A stretch of 64,000 nucleotides of DNA from JANQMY01 sp965228775 (GTDB taxonomy: Bacteria > Pseudomonadota > Alphaproteobacteria > JANQMY01), in contig OZ245840.1 in NCBI GenBank assembly GCA_965228775.1, positions 682,001-746,000 on the forward strand, given 5' to 3'. Position 1 is the first letter of the stretch. Each line of letters starts with the position of its first letter. A program made the position numbers and the translations under genes. Under the pieces are notes generated by a model. It was not told where the DNA came from, made no database searches, and saw only the letters and a list, made by a program, of their open reading frames with translations. This document shows, one piece after another, positions 6,434 through 14,292 of this stretch.

Positions 6434-8833
6434 TCAAGACTCAAAATTGCAAAGCGCGCCCAAAGCAGCGGTGTCCACATCGCCGAAACCGCTGGCGGCA
6501 GTTTTGGCAGCCAGCGACACTTCTACATCCCCTTGCTCACACGCAAGGGTCAGCTGAAAGCGCCCGTCTTCCATCGCCACAAGATCTTCGCCGGTAATCT
6601 CTTCGGTACGGCCATCTACTGTTGCCTGAACCGCAAGAACCGGCGCCCGCGACGGGCTATGTACCGTGTATTCAACCACCGGTGCACCGGCATCGCCCCG
6701 CGCGACACTCAGTATGCGAACGACCGGCGGCAGATTTGCGAGGATACGATCACGAGACGGCGCAGGCGTTGCCGCCAGACTGTCCAGCGCCGCTGCCACC
6801 CGGTTCGGCTTATGGAACAAATCCTTGAAGCGCGATGCACCGTAAAACAGCGCCTCTTTGGCATCGCCCTGATTGATGTGCCAGCCGATCAGATCGTCCG
6901 CACCGTAAGCCGCGTCGTAGAGCCCTTCCGGCGTCCAGAAAACCCAGCGCCGCAGATCATTATCCACATAAAGGGCGAACAGCTCCTTGCCGTCGGACAG
7001 GCGGTGCCAGCGCATGGTGCCGTCCCGGTATGCAGCCACCGCTTTTTTACCGTCCCCGGTGATTACCACCTGAACCGCCGCCGCAGGTCCCTTCGCCTGC
7101 CAAATTTGGTGGCCTTCGGCATCGTAATAACGCAGGTTTTTTTCTGTCCCCAGCAATACGTGTGACCCATCCGGCGCCAGCGCCATGCTGCGCGACCATT
7201 CGCCATTGGGTAAGTAGATCTGTTCGCCATTGATGCGCGGGTTCGGATTATTGTGCCAGCCTGTCACCTCGATTTCTTGATCCAGTGCCGCAAGTTCTTC
7301 CGTGGACTCATCGTCCAGCAGTTCACGGACGGTCTCCGTATCGCCAACATCGAAATCGTCTTCAGGCACATCGCCCATTTCCAGGTCGAGCCGGCGGCGA
7401 TACACATCAAAACCAATGGTCAGCATGTCGCTGCCCTGGCCATAGGTCATGGTGACCTCGCCGCCATCATGAGACACATCAAGCTGTGCATCTTCCGCAT
7501 GAAGCCAGCCCACCGCTAAGGGCAAAGGACTAATCTTCGCCCGTCCCGTGCCGTCAAACCCGGCAACGGTCGGATCGGCGGCGGCAAAGGCAATGCCGTC
7601 TGTGCCCAACTCATGAAGATCAAGAATGGTCTGCTGGGCGGCCACAAGATCTTCATAAGCCGCCTGCCCGTCCCTTTCCCAGCGGCGAATAAGGTTGCGC
7701 CCTTCCGCATCGCGCCAGCGGCCACCGGCATAGAGATATTTGCCATCCGCCGACCAGCGCACGGTAAGCAAGTCGCCATTTTCGATACCGTCCGTGTTCG
7801 GCGCGTCAAGCTCCGTCAGGTCTTTCGAAGACAGCAGGCTGATCTGCCGCTGATCATAATAGCCGACGGCGATTTTCTCGCCATCCGGCGAGAAGGCCAA
7901 ATCATGGGGCTGTTCGCCATGGGGCGTATATGTGGTCACATCGGGCGACAAAGATGCCTCAGTCAAATCCGCCCCATACAGACGAATAAGCCCGTCATAG
8001 CTGGCGGTGGCCAAACGGCCATCCGGCGCGAAGGCCAAGCCGTAAACCTGTCCGCCATAAGTCTTGTCTTTGGCAACTTTGTCCTTTGCGGTCATGTCGA
8101 ACACGCGAATACCGCCGCGCGACAGGCCCGCCACCAGAAAGCGGCCGTCGGGCGAGAACGCCAAATCGTGCACAATGTCGTCCAAGCCGGCGAAGCGGTG
8201 AACCATTTTCCCTGTATCGCGGTCGAACAGATAGAGGAATTCGTCTTCCTCGCTCACGCCAGCCACCCAATGGGTCCAGCCGGCCACCGCGATCTCTGCC
8301 CCATCCGGCGAGATGGCAACCCCAAAGATCCGCCCTAGATGCCCGGCGCCAATGGGTGGGCGCAGCACGCGGAGCAATTGCGGCGCATCCCCCGCCCGCG
8401 CCGGCATGCGCCACACGCGTGCTGTTTTGTCGTAAGAGCTGGTAACGAGATATTCGCCGTCCGCATCCAGATCAATGCGTTTGATTTTGTGGGTGTGGTG
8501 CAACGTGTTCAGCCGCAGCATGGGCGTGCGCGGAAACACGCTGGATTTCGCGAAGGGGTCTTCGCGGGCCGACAGGTCACCCCATACGTCGGCGTTGTTG
8601 TTCTCTTCCGTCTCAGCAACAATGTCCGCAGCGTCCAGCGCCATGTCGGCCGAGGTTTGTTCAGTGCTGGTAAAGCCGGGGTCAGGCTCCGTATGGGCCG
8701 CGATTTGCGGCATGCCGAATCCGGAAAAAGCGTCCGTAACCCCGGACAAGCGCCCCTGGTCATTGCCAAACAGATGAAGGCAGCCGCCTACCAAAAACAG
8801 AAAGGCCGCGCCTACTCGCGTGAACAAATCCAT
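6434..8833 (-). CDS. Exported WD40 beta-propeller protein, caspase-less
   Basis: 799 residues. The N-terminus is hydrophobic (MDLFTRVGAAFLFLVGGCLH), either a signal peptide or a lipoprotein signal ending at the Cys of GGC. From about residue 85 to 640 there are repeated WD40 blades, with motifs such as ISPDG, FSPDGRFLVAG, FAPDGRLAT and WSADGKYLYAG. Then comes a segment WTPEGLYDAAYGADDLIGWH followed by ASRFKDLFHKPNRV, and LPPVVRIL about 55 residues later. That series is what I know from bacterial WD40 proteins that continue into a C14 caspase-like domain. Here the protein stops about 100 residues later with no His/Cys protease domain, and no remnant is visible downstream. A scaffold role is likely; the partner is unknown. 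Confidence 0.85.
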   Translation of the reverse strand: MDLFTRVGAAFLFLVGGCLHLFGNDQGRLSGVTDAFSGFGMPQIAAHTEPDPGFTSTEQTSADMALDAADIVAETEENNNADVWGDLSAREDPFAKSSVFPRTPMLRLNTLHHTHKIKRIDLDADGEYLVTSSYDKTARVWRMPARAGDAPQLLRVLRPPIGAGHLGRIFGVAISPDGAEIAVAGWTHWVAGVSEEDEFLYLFDRDTGKMVHRFAGLDDIVHDLAFSPDGRFLVAGLSRGGIRVFDMTAKDKVAKDKTYGGQVYGLAFAPDGRLATASYDGLIRLYGADLTEASLSPDVTTYTPHGEQPHDLAFSPDGEKIAVGYYDQRQISLLSSKDLTELDAPNTDGIENGDLLTVRWSADGKYLYAGGRWRDAEGRNLIRRWERDGQAAYEDLVAAQQTILDLHELGTDGIAFAAADPTVAGFDGTGRAKISPLPLAVGWLHAEDAQLDVSHDGGEVTMTYGQGSDMLTIGFDVYRRRLDLEMGDVPEDDFDVGDTETVRELLDDESTEELAALDQEIEVTGWHNNPNPRINGEQIYLPNGEWSRSMALAPDGSHVLLGTEKNLRYYDAEGHQIWQAKGPAAAVQVVITGDGKKAVAAYRDGTMRWHRLSDGKELFALYVDNDLRRWVFWTPEGLYDAAYGADDLIGWHINQGDAKEALFYGASRFKDLFHKPNRVAAALDSLAATPAPSRDRILANLPPVVRILSVARGDAGAPVVEYTVHSPSRAPVLAVQATVDGRTEEITGEDLVAMEDGRFQLTLACEQGDVEVSLAAKTAASGFGDVDTAALGALCNFES

Positions 8834-8863
8834 GGTGTTCCCCTAAACACCCCACAAAGTGGC

Positions 8864-8878
8864 GTTAACGTTAACGTT
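8864..8878. promoter_or_regulatory. Palindromic AACGTTAACGTT site upstream of the WD40 gene
   Basis: GTTAACGTTAAC/AACGTTAACGTT overlap to give a doubly palindromic stretch about 30 bp upstream of the WD40 start, followed by a T-run. The position and symmetry fit an operator for a dimeric repressor. No regulator gene is adjacent, so the assignment is inferred. Confidence 0.35.
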
Positions 8879-8940
8879 TTTTGACCGATTTGCCAATGCA
8901 AGGGGGCATGCAGAAGGCCATTTCCCGCAGAAAACTGCCC

Positions 8941-9037
8941 TTTACATGCGAAATACGCCGAATTTTGTCTCTGGAACCGGGGCATTTAGGGCAGCGGACA
9001 GGGCAAGCCCCAGTACCCGGCGGCTGTCCTTGGGGGC
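8941..9037 (-). repeat. Second copy of the MCC beta 3' end (left direct repeat)
   Basis: These 97 bp match 10825-10921, the last 32 codons and stop of the methylcrotonyl-CoA carboxylase beta gene, with a single difference that is silent in that frame (CCA for CCG, Pro). The frame upstream of the repeat still reads W...IIAPKDS, then similarity is lost. It is therefore a non-functional gene-end fragment, oriented like the intact gene 1.9 kb away. Confidence 0.93.
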
Positions 9038-9141
9038 TATGATGGTCTGAATCCAAACTCCGAAAGGATCAGTTTGGCATATTTTTGCCGGCGCACTTGC
9101 TCTTATTCTTCTTCTTTCAAGTCCAACTGCAAATGAGAATT

Positions 9142-9330
9142 TCAGTTGGTTGCCGCCTCTTTGTCCACTATGTTTTGTTGATAGCTTTTAGCAAAACCAT
9201 TAATTGCGTCTTTGACTGCCCTCATAAGCTCATCGTCCAACTTTTCGCTAGACGAGATATTTTGCAGAATTTTTTCTACCTCTGCATGCAAGTCATCGTT
9301 TGCTCGCGTCTTTTTTCGATCTATCGCCAC
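9142..9330 (-). CDS. 62-residue helical protein next to the Ntn-hydrolase
   Basis: Starts at GTG 9330 with GGAGC about seven bases upstream. The sequence is charged and helix-forming (HAEVEKILQNI...DELMRAVKDAINGFAKSYQQN) with no membrane segment or cysteines. It follows the proteasome-like gene by 47 bp on the same strand within the direct-repeat-bounded insert, so the two are probably co-transcribed. I recognise no family. It could be a regulator, adaptor or antitoxin-like partner, but this rests on context only. The low-complexity GC use matches its neighbour rather than the core genome. Confidence 0.6.
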   Translation of the reverse strand: MAIDRKKTRANDDLHAEVEKILQNISSSEKLDDELMRAVKDAINGFAKSYQQNIVDKEAATN

Positions 9331-9377
9331 CGTTTTGCTCCGTTCAGCACAGTTAGATCAATGTTATCATATTCAGC

Positions 9378-10625
9378 TTATTTCAAGTAGCTACTCATGA
9401 AAGCGTGATTAATTTCTGAATCGAAATAGTGTTTTCTCTTTATCCAAACAAATCCATCACCTTTAGAAATCGTCGCTACGTCAACCGGTCCACCGACTGT
9501 TTCGATGTCCGGATTCACTTTCTTCAATATTTGTGAGCTATTCAGCAGTGCTTCCGCAACCGCTCCTAACTCCCCAATCGGCAAACTCGAAATAGAGCTT
9601 TTTATGGGATCAGTATAGGTCTTATTCCTAAACTCAGTCAGCCGTTGTCGATACTGAGCAAACTGCTCCGGAAGTGCCTTTGTTGCTGCACTCAAGTATT
9701 TCTTCTTTTGATCAGGAGATAGCTCATCTATCCCCGCAAGAATTTTTTCCGGCAACTGAAGCATCATCACTAAAAAACTATTGGAGGTCTCTTCCTCAAA
9801 AAGAGGACTAATTCCGTCAATCAGAGTTCGAATTACTTCCGTGTCCGCAAAAGGTATAATTTCTGCCGCCGAGAAACGATCTATTTGAAATTCTTTCTCT
9901 TTCCACTTGCGTACCCGATCACCCAAATGGATATCAACCATGTACTCTTGAAGACCTGGAAGGTACTCATCCTCACCGAACCCGCAAATTACAATCCCAG
10001 AGTATTCAGAAAAAAGTCGGCGTTTTTGAAGAAGAAGATGAAATAGCTTCTCGATAAGCTTCTTATTGCCTCTGACATAGCTTTTCGGAATTATAGCTTC
10101 AACAGCTTGTTCTATTTCTGAATTATAAAGGGCACAGATCTCTTTTACATAATCGTCATCAAATCCTTCGACACCGTCTTGAGTTTCTAGCAGTCGCACG
10201 TCTTCTTCGACAGCTTGCACGAAAGAGCGCTTGGTCTTGTATTTGCGTCTCCTCCTAACATCAATCAAAGCCCGCGCGAAGTTGAGAAACAAAATTCCTC
10301 TGATTGTTTTGTCAGGAAAAAGATCTTTGTTATTTGTTAGATAAGCGAAAAAGTGATCGGCATATTCATTCAGCGTACCGAACGTTTGTTCACCAAGTGA
10401 ATGTCGGTATGACTTAACAATTGTTTCCCAAGGGACTCCACCAAGCGTGACGGTATTATAAAACATGACTGCGACAGGTGCATGCTTGGAGACTGTGAAA
10501 ATCTTATTGGCCGAGTTGTAGACCTTCTTCTTTATCTCACCATCGTGATAGGTCTCAACTGTGACTGCGCTATCCGCAGCTATTGAAATTCCGAATTTGT
10601 TTAGAACCGCAATTTCCGCGGTCAT
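9378..10625 (-). CDS. Divergent proteasome-like Ntn-hydrolase
   Basis: 415 residues from the ATG at 10625, chosen because AAGGA lies nine bases upstream and because it places Thr directly after Met, as in proteasome beta subunits and HslV. Numbering that Thr as 1, the strand AVLNKFGISIAADSAVTV puts Asp at 17, exactly as in proteasome subunits. The ANKIF Lys (residue 40) fits the catalytic Lys33 after a seven-residue insertion. Near the C-terminus, VGGPVDVATI resembles a final Ntn core strand. The protein is about twice the size of HslV, with a large, mostly helical central part (about 75-235). No AAA partner (HslU, Mpa) is nearby. It is likely a self-activated threonine hydrolase; the substrate is unknown. 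A frame upstream to 10727 lacks these features. Confidence 0.72.
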   Translation of the reverse strand: MTAEIAVLNKFGISIAADSAVTVETYHDGEIKKKVYNSANKIFTVSKHAPVAVMFYNTVTLGGVPWETIVKSYRHSLGEQTFGTLNEYADHFFAYLTNNKDLFPDKTIRGILFLNFARALIDVRRRRKYKTKRSFVQAVEEDVRLLETQDGVEGFDDDYVKEICALYNSEIEQAVEAIIPKSYVRGNKKLIEKLFHLLLQKRRLFSEYSGIVICGFGEDEYLPGLQEYMVDIHLGDRVRKWKEKEFQIDRFSAAEIIPFADTEVIRTLIDGISPLFEEETSNSFLVMMLQLPEKILAGIDELSPDQKKKYLSAATKALPEQFAQYRQRLTEFRNKTYTDPIKSSISSLPIGELGAVAEALLNSSQILKKVNPDIETVGGPVDVATISKGDGFVWIKRKHYFDSEINHAFMSSYLK

Positions 10626-10824
10626 ACCAATAGTTCCTTCACTTCGTCTCAGTAGCCTGATCTGATAAGCGGCCATTCTTGCGCCAAATGCTACCCTGAG
10701 TTCACTCTTCGCACGATTCCCGACCACACGCCATAGAAGAACTTCTGAAACATTGCGCGGTGAGATATGTATTTCATAGCGAACAGCAAAATCTTCTAAG
10801 CGAGATTTAGTGAAAGACAGCTCA

Positions 10825-10921
10825 TTTACATGCGAAATACGCCGAATTTTGTCTCCGGAACCGGGGCATTTAGGGCAGCGGACAGGGCAAGCCCCAGTAC
10901 CCGGCGGCTGTCCTTGGGGGC
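10825..10921 (-). repeat. Right direct repeat, within the intact MCC beta 3' end
   Basis: This is the partner of 8941-9037 and covers the stop and last 32 codons of the MCC beta gene. The two copies differ at one synonymous position. The gene reads through intact here, so this is the junction that kept the functional gene end. Confidence 0.93.
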
Positions 10922-12433
10922 GATAATGCCGTCATCCCACAGGCGCGCCGTAGCAAAATAGGGGTGGCCTTCCACATCATATTGGTCGCGTACCGGTGCT
11001 TTGAAGGCTTCTTCTTCGTCCGCGCTCCAGCTTTCCCCGCGTGCCTCCATACCGTCCCGCTTGACGGTGGCCAGCACGCTCGCGGCCTGTTCGCCGCCCA
11101 TGACCGAGATCCGCGCGTTCGGCCAGGTGAACAAGAAGCGTGGGGAATAGGCACGGCCACACATGCCGTAATTACCTGCACCATACGATCCGCCAATGAT
11201 CAGCGTGAGTTTCGGCACCTTGGCGCACGCCACCGCGGTGACCAGCTTCGCCCCATCCTTGGCGATGCCGCCTTGCTCGTACTTGGAGCCCACCATGAAC
11301 CCCGAAATATTCTGTAGAAAGAGGAGCGGAATGCGCCGTTGGCAGCACAGTTCAATGAAGTGCGCGCCTTTCGTTGCCGACTCCGAAAACAAAATACCAT
11401 TGTTGGCGACAATGCCAATGGGCTGGCCCCAAAGATGGGCGAAACCGGTGACCAAGGTGGTGCCGAAGCGCGCCTTGAATTCGTCGAATTCCGATCTGTC
11501 CACCAACCGCGCAATCACCTCGCGCACATCGTATTGCACGCGCAGATCGGTGGGCACCACTCCGTCAAGCTCTGCAGTGTCAAATACCGGTGCGGCATCG
11601 TCTTTAAGCGGAATATCGACCGCTTTCTCCACATTCAATGTCGCAACAATGTTCCGGGCGATCGACAAGGCATGGGCATCGTTCTGGGCGAAATGATCCG
11701 CCACGCCGCTGATGCGGGTGTGAACGTCTGCCCCGCCCAGATCTTCCGCCGACACCACCTCCCCCGTGGCGGCTTTTACCAAGGGCGGCCCCCCTAGGAA
11801 GATGGTGCCTTGGTTTTTGACGATGACGGTTTCGTCCGACATGGCGGGCACATAAGCGCCACCCGCGGTGCACGAGCCCATCACCACGGCGATCTGCGGA
11901 ATGCCCGCTGAAGACATGTTGGCCTGATTGAAAAAAATACGGCCGAAATGTTCTCTGTCCGGAAAAATTTCCGCCTGGTTCGGCAGATTGGCGCCGCCGG
12001 AATCCACCAAATAGATGCAGGGCAGACGATTCTCCAAGGCCACTTCTTGCGCGCGCAGATGTTTCTTCACCGTCACCGGATAATACGTGCCGCCTTTAAT
12101 GGTGGCATCGTTGCAGACGATGACGCATTCCCGGCCCGACACGCGCCCAATGCCGGTGATGATGCCCGCGCCGTGAATATCGCCGCCGTAAAGCCCATGG
12201 GCAGCCATGGGGCTCAACTCCAAAAACGGTGTGCCCGGATCAAGCAGGTTTTCCACCCGGTCCCGTGGCAACATCTTCCCCCTGGAAACGTGCCGGTCGC
12301 GGGAACGTTCGTCCCCCCCCAAGGCAGCCCGGCCAAGCTCTTCCATAAGATCACTCTGCAGCGCAGCCATCTGCTCGGTGTTTTTCTGAAATTGGTCCGA
12401 ACGCGTGTCGATGGCGGACGTTAGTGGCGGCAT
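10826..12433 (-). CDS. mccB: Methylcrotonyl-CoA carboxylase beta (carboxyltransferase) subunit
   Basis: 535 residues from the ATG at 12433 (AGGGA about ten bases upstream), the usual length of the family. The two crotonase-like carboxyltransferase halves are complete. GDIHGAGIITGIGRV, GGTYYPVTVKKHLRAQEVA and the ANMSSAGIPQIAVVMGSCTAGGAY oxyanion region are typical of MCC beta rather than of PCC beta or AccD. It transfers carboxyl from biotin to 3-methylcrotonyl-CoA in leucine degradation. The biotin-carrying alpha subunit and the methylglutaconyl-CoA hydratase and lyase normally linked to it are absent from this window; isovaleryl-CoA dehydrogenase lies 6 kb away. Geranyl-CoA carboxylase beta is a less likely alternative. 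Its 3' end is duplicated at 8941-9037. Confidence 0.9.
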   Translation of the reverse strand: MPPLTSAIDTRSDQFQKNTEQMAALQSDLMEELGRAALGGDERSRDRHVSRGKMLPRDRVENLLDPGTPFLELSPMAAHGLYGGDIHGAGIITGIGRVSGRECVIVCNDATIKGGTYYPVTVKKHLRAQEVALENRLPCIYLVDSGGANLPNQAEIFPDREHFGRIFFNQANMSSAGIPQIAVVMGSCTAGGAYVPAMSDETVIVKNQGTIFLGGPPLVKAATGEVVSAEDLGGADVHTRISGVADHFAQNDAHALSIARNIVATLNVEKAVDIPLKDDAAPVFDTAELDGVVPTDLRVQYDVREVIARLVDRSEFDEFKARFGTTLVTGFAHLWGQPIGIVANNGILFSESATKGAHFIELCCQRRIPLLFLQNISGFMVGSKYEQGGIAKDGAKLVTAVACAKVPKLTLIIGGSYGAGNYGMCGRAYSPRFLFTWPNARISVMGGEQAASVLATVKRDGMEARGESWSADEEEAFKAPVRDQYDVEGHPYFATARLWDDGIIAPKDSRRVLGLALSAALNAPVPETKFGVFRM

Positions 12434-12588
12434 GAAGAGAATCCCTAACCTGAATGACTGAGCGGCTTGGATACACTGTCCGCACAGATTGATCAAAACC
12501 CTCCATTCGGGCGGTTGACAGGATAAGCCGAAGCCGCCCAAATCTTCCAAAGAACATTCCAGCGAACACCACAAGCCGGGGAAAAATC

Positions 12589-13416
12589 ATGCAGGGCAAA
12601 CGCATACTGATCACAGGCGGCAATAGCGGCATTGGCATCGTCGCCGCGAAGGAACTGGCCGCCAAAGGGGCGGAAATCGTTCTTGCCTGCCGCGATAGCG
12701 AGAAAACGACCAAAGCGCTCGACGAGATCAATACCGTGGCCGATGTGAAGGCCGTCAATCTGCCGGTGGATTTGGCGAGCCTCAACAGCGTGCGCGCCCT
12801 CGCCAAATCATTTCTGGAAAAATACGACCGCCTGGATGTGCTTATCAACAATGCCGGGCTGTTTCCGCCGAAACAGCGCTTCACGGAAGATGGCTTCGAG
12901 ATGCAGATCGGCGTCAATCACTTCTCGCATTTTCTTCTGACCAACCTGCTTCTCGATTGCCTGAAGGCGAGCGCGCCGTCCCGCATTGTGAATGTGAGCT
13001 CGACCCTGCACAAGAAAGGCGAAATGGATTTTGACAGTTTCAAGGGCTTTGAGAAGTATAGCGGTCAGACCGCTTACAATCAGTCGAAGCTGGCCAACGC
13101 CATGTTCTCGGCAGAACTTGCCAAGCGGTTGGAAGGAACGGGGGTTACGTCCAACGCGCTCCACCCGGGGGCTGTGTCTACGGATATCGTCCGCGACCTG
13201 CCCTGGATTTTGCGCACAATCATCGGCTTTATGTTTATCGCTCCGGAAAAAGGCGCACAGACCACCATCATGCTGGCGAGCGACCCCGCGCTTGCCGACG
13301 TGACGGGCAAATATTACGACCAATGCGAATTGGCCGAAGCCTCTCCGTATACAGAGGATATGGCTTTACGCGAGAAGCTGTGGGACGTGAGCGCCGAAGC
13401 GGCGGGGTTGGCGTGA
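12589..13416 (+). CDS. SDR oxidoreductase, retinol-dehydrogenase-like
   Basis: 275 residues, a classical short-chain dehydrogenase. The NAD(P) loop TGGNSGIG is near residue 9, then NNAG, the catalytic Ser in VNVSSTLH, and the YNQSK Tyr-Lys pair. The spacing and the KxxxxxxFxVNHLxHFLLT-like segment (IGVNHFSHFLLTNLL) resemble RDH11-14-type dehydrogenases acting on hydrophobic alcohols or aldehydes; the real substrate is unknown. It is divergent from MCC beta, with about 150 bp between the starts and GGGGA in front of its ATG. A cluster of hairpin repeats follows the stop. Confidence 0.9.
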   Translation: MQGKRILITGGNSGIGIVAAKELAAKGAEIVLACRDSEKTTKALDEINTVADVKAVNLPVDLASLNSVRALAKSFLEKYDRLDVLINNAGLFPPKQRFTEDGFEMQIGVNHFSHFLLTNLLLDCLKASAPSRIVNVSSTLHKKGEMDFDSFKGFEKYSGQTAYNQSKLANAMFSAELAKRLEGTGVTSNALHPGAVSTDIVRDLPWILRTIIGFMFIAPEKGAQTTIMLASDPALADVTGKYYDQCELAEASPYTEDMALREKLWDVSAEAAGLA

Positions 13417-13448
13417 CGCTATTCCAAGACAAGGCAACCCCCTCCTGG

Positions 13449-13628
13449 ATTGCCCGGACTTGCGCCGGGCAATGACGACATCACATGTCATCCCCTCGAA
13501 AGAGGGGATCCAGTAGCCTCAAATTTTCCAACTCTAGCTCATTGAGTACTGGGTCCCCGATAAACGCTCCGCGTTTTCGGGGATGACATATCGAAAAAAT
13601 TGGAAAAAAGGGGTCAGAGCCCTTTTTC
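13449..13628. repeat. Cluster of palindromic repeats (three hairpins plus a GGGGTCAGAGCCC unit)
   Basis: Three hairpins follow each other. ATTGCCCGG/CCGGGCAAT is at 13449-13473. ATCCCCTC/GAGGGGAT with a GAAA loop is at 13490-13509. A longer TCCCCGATAAACGC...GCGTTTTCGGGGA stem is at about 13549-13587. At 13604-13628 comes AAAAAGGGGTCAGAGCCCTTTTT, also found as an inverted pair at 18389-18469. The ATCCCC hairpins recur at 15779. Nothing else is seen in the 13417-13705 gap. Confidence 0.8.
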
Positions 13629-13705
13629 CTTATAGCCCTGGATCGCCAGGTCTATACAACCTAAGTTCGCTGCTCCGACAACAACAAAGAAATACAAAAC
13701 TTTCG

Positions 13706-14113
13706 ATGACAAAAGACTTTCTGGGAACGTGGGTGCTGGATGTTGCAACGTGTCAATACGAACAAGGCGATCCGCCCCAATCAGGCTCGTATGAAATTAC
13801 TCAGGAAGGTGACACGCTGACCTTTCGCATGAGCTGGCTCGATGCCGAAGGGGACGCGCATGATATGTCATTTAGCGGCAAACCCGACGGTGTGCCCGTT
13901 CCGTTCGATGGCGGCCCCTTGGCTGACTCCCTCTCCATCTCTATGCCAAGCGATGAGCAATTAGACTCGGCAGCGTTCTTGGACGGCAAAGAACTCATGC
14001 GCGCAAGCCGCATCCTGTCCGGCGACCGTACCGCCCTCGATATCTTGCAGGTCGTTAAGTTACCCGATGGCAGTACACCAACCAATCGCGCAACTTATCG
14101 CCGCCTTCAGTAG
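13706..14113 (+). CDS. Small lipocalin-like protein, unknown function
   Basis: 135 residues from ATG 13706. It begins MTKDFLGTWVLDVATCQYE and continues with alternating polar/hydrophobic strands ending SYEITQEGDTLTFRMSWLDAEG...ATYRRLQ. This pattern, a short opening GTW motif followed by many beta strands, fits a small calycin or lipocalin-like barrel. No catalytic motif, signal peptide or membrane segment is visible. The ribosome site is weak. An in-frame ATG at 13583 would add an unlikely N-terminus that crosses the GGGGTCAGAGCCC repeat, so the shorter form is preferred. Confidence 0.65.
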   Translation: MTKDFLGTWVLDVATCQYEQGDPPQSGSYEITQEGDTLTFRMSWLDAEGDAHDMSFSGKPDGVPVPFDGGPLADSLSISMPSDEQLDSAAFLDGKELMRASRILSGDRTALDILQVVKLPDGSTPTNRATYRRLQ

Positions 14114-14292
14114 GTTGCCCGACACATCGTTTCACGCAGGCTCCCTGCACCCTCGCGTTGATGTCATCCGCTGCCAGATGACAGCGACACACAAAGGCGG
14201 TACATTTAGGCTGAGACAAGACCAAACAATTCCTTTTGCGCTTCACCAGGATCATACCGGGCCTTAAGCGCTCAGGTGGGGCGGAAGCAGAA

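Larger units (their letters stand above)
8941..10824. mobile_element. Candidate inserted segment at the MCC beta 3' end
   Basis: The stretch between the 97-bp direct repeats carries two AT-rich minus-strand genes (Ntn-hydrolase-like and a 62-residue protein) unlike the core genes on either side. A gene left intact at one junction, with a partial copy of its 3' end at the other, is the usual outcome of site-specific integration or of recombination-mediated capture. No integrase, transposase or terminal inverted repeat is present, so it is not an autonomous element. It could be a remnant, or cargo moved by a recombinase elsewhere. Confidence 0.6.

Noticed and set aside
8859..9056. Short plus and minus frames crossing the left direct repeat
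   Set aside because: They read across a gene-end fragment in other frames; the only meaningful frame there matches the MCC beta C-terminus, without a start.
9053..9077. CCAAACT/AGTTTGG hairpin as a terminator for the insert
   Set aside because: The T-run that follows is on the plus strand, while the insert's genes are on the minus strand.
10626..10825. N-terminal extension of the Ntn-hydrolase, or an upstream gene remnant
   Set aside because: The frame is open upstream, but it lacks an SD-supported start, and the Thr after Met at 10625 plus AAGGA favours the short start. The open stretch could be chance or a remnant.
13583..13705. A longer start for the lipocalin-like protein
   Set aside because: The extension translates through a repeat unit and has no conserved character; the ATG at 13706 opens the GTW motif directly.
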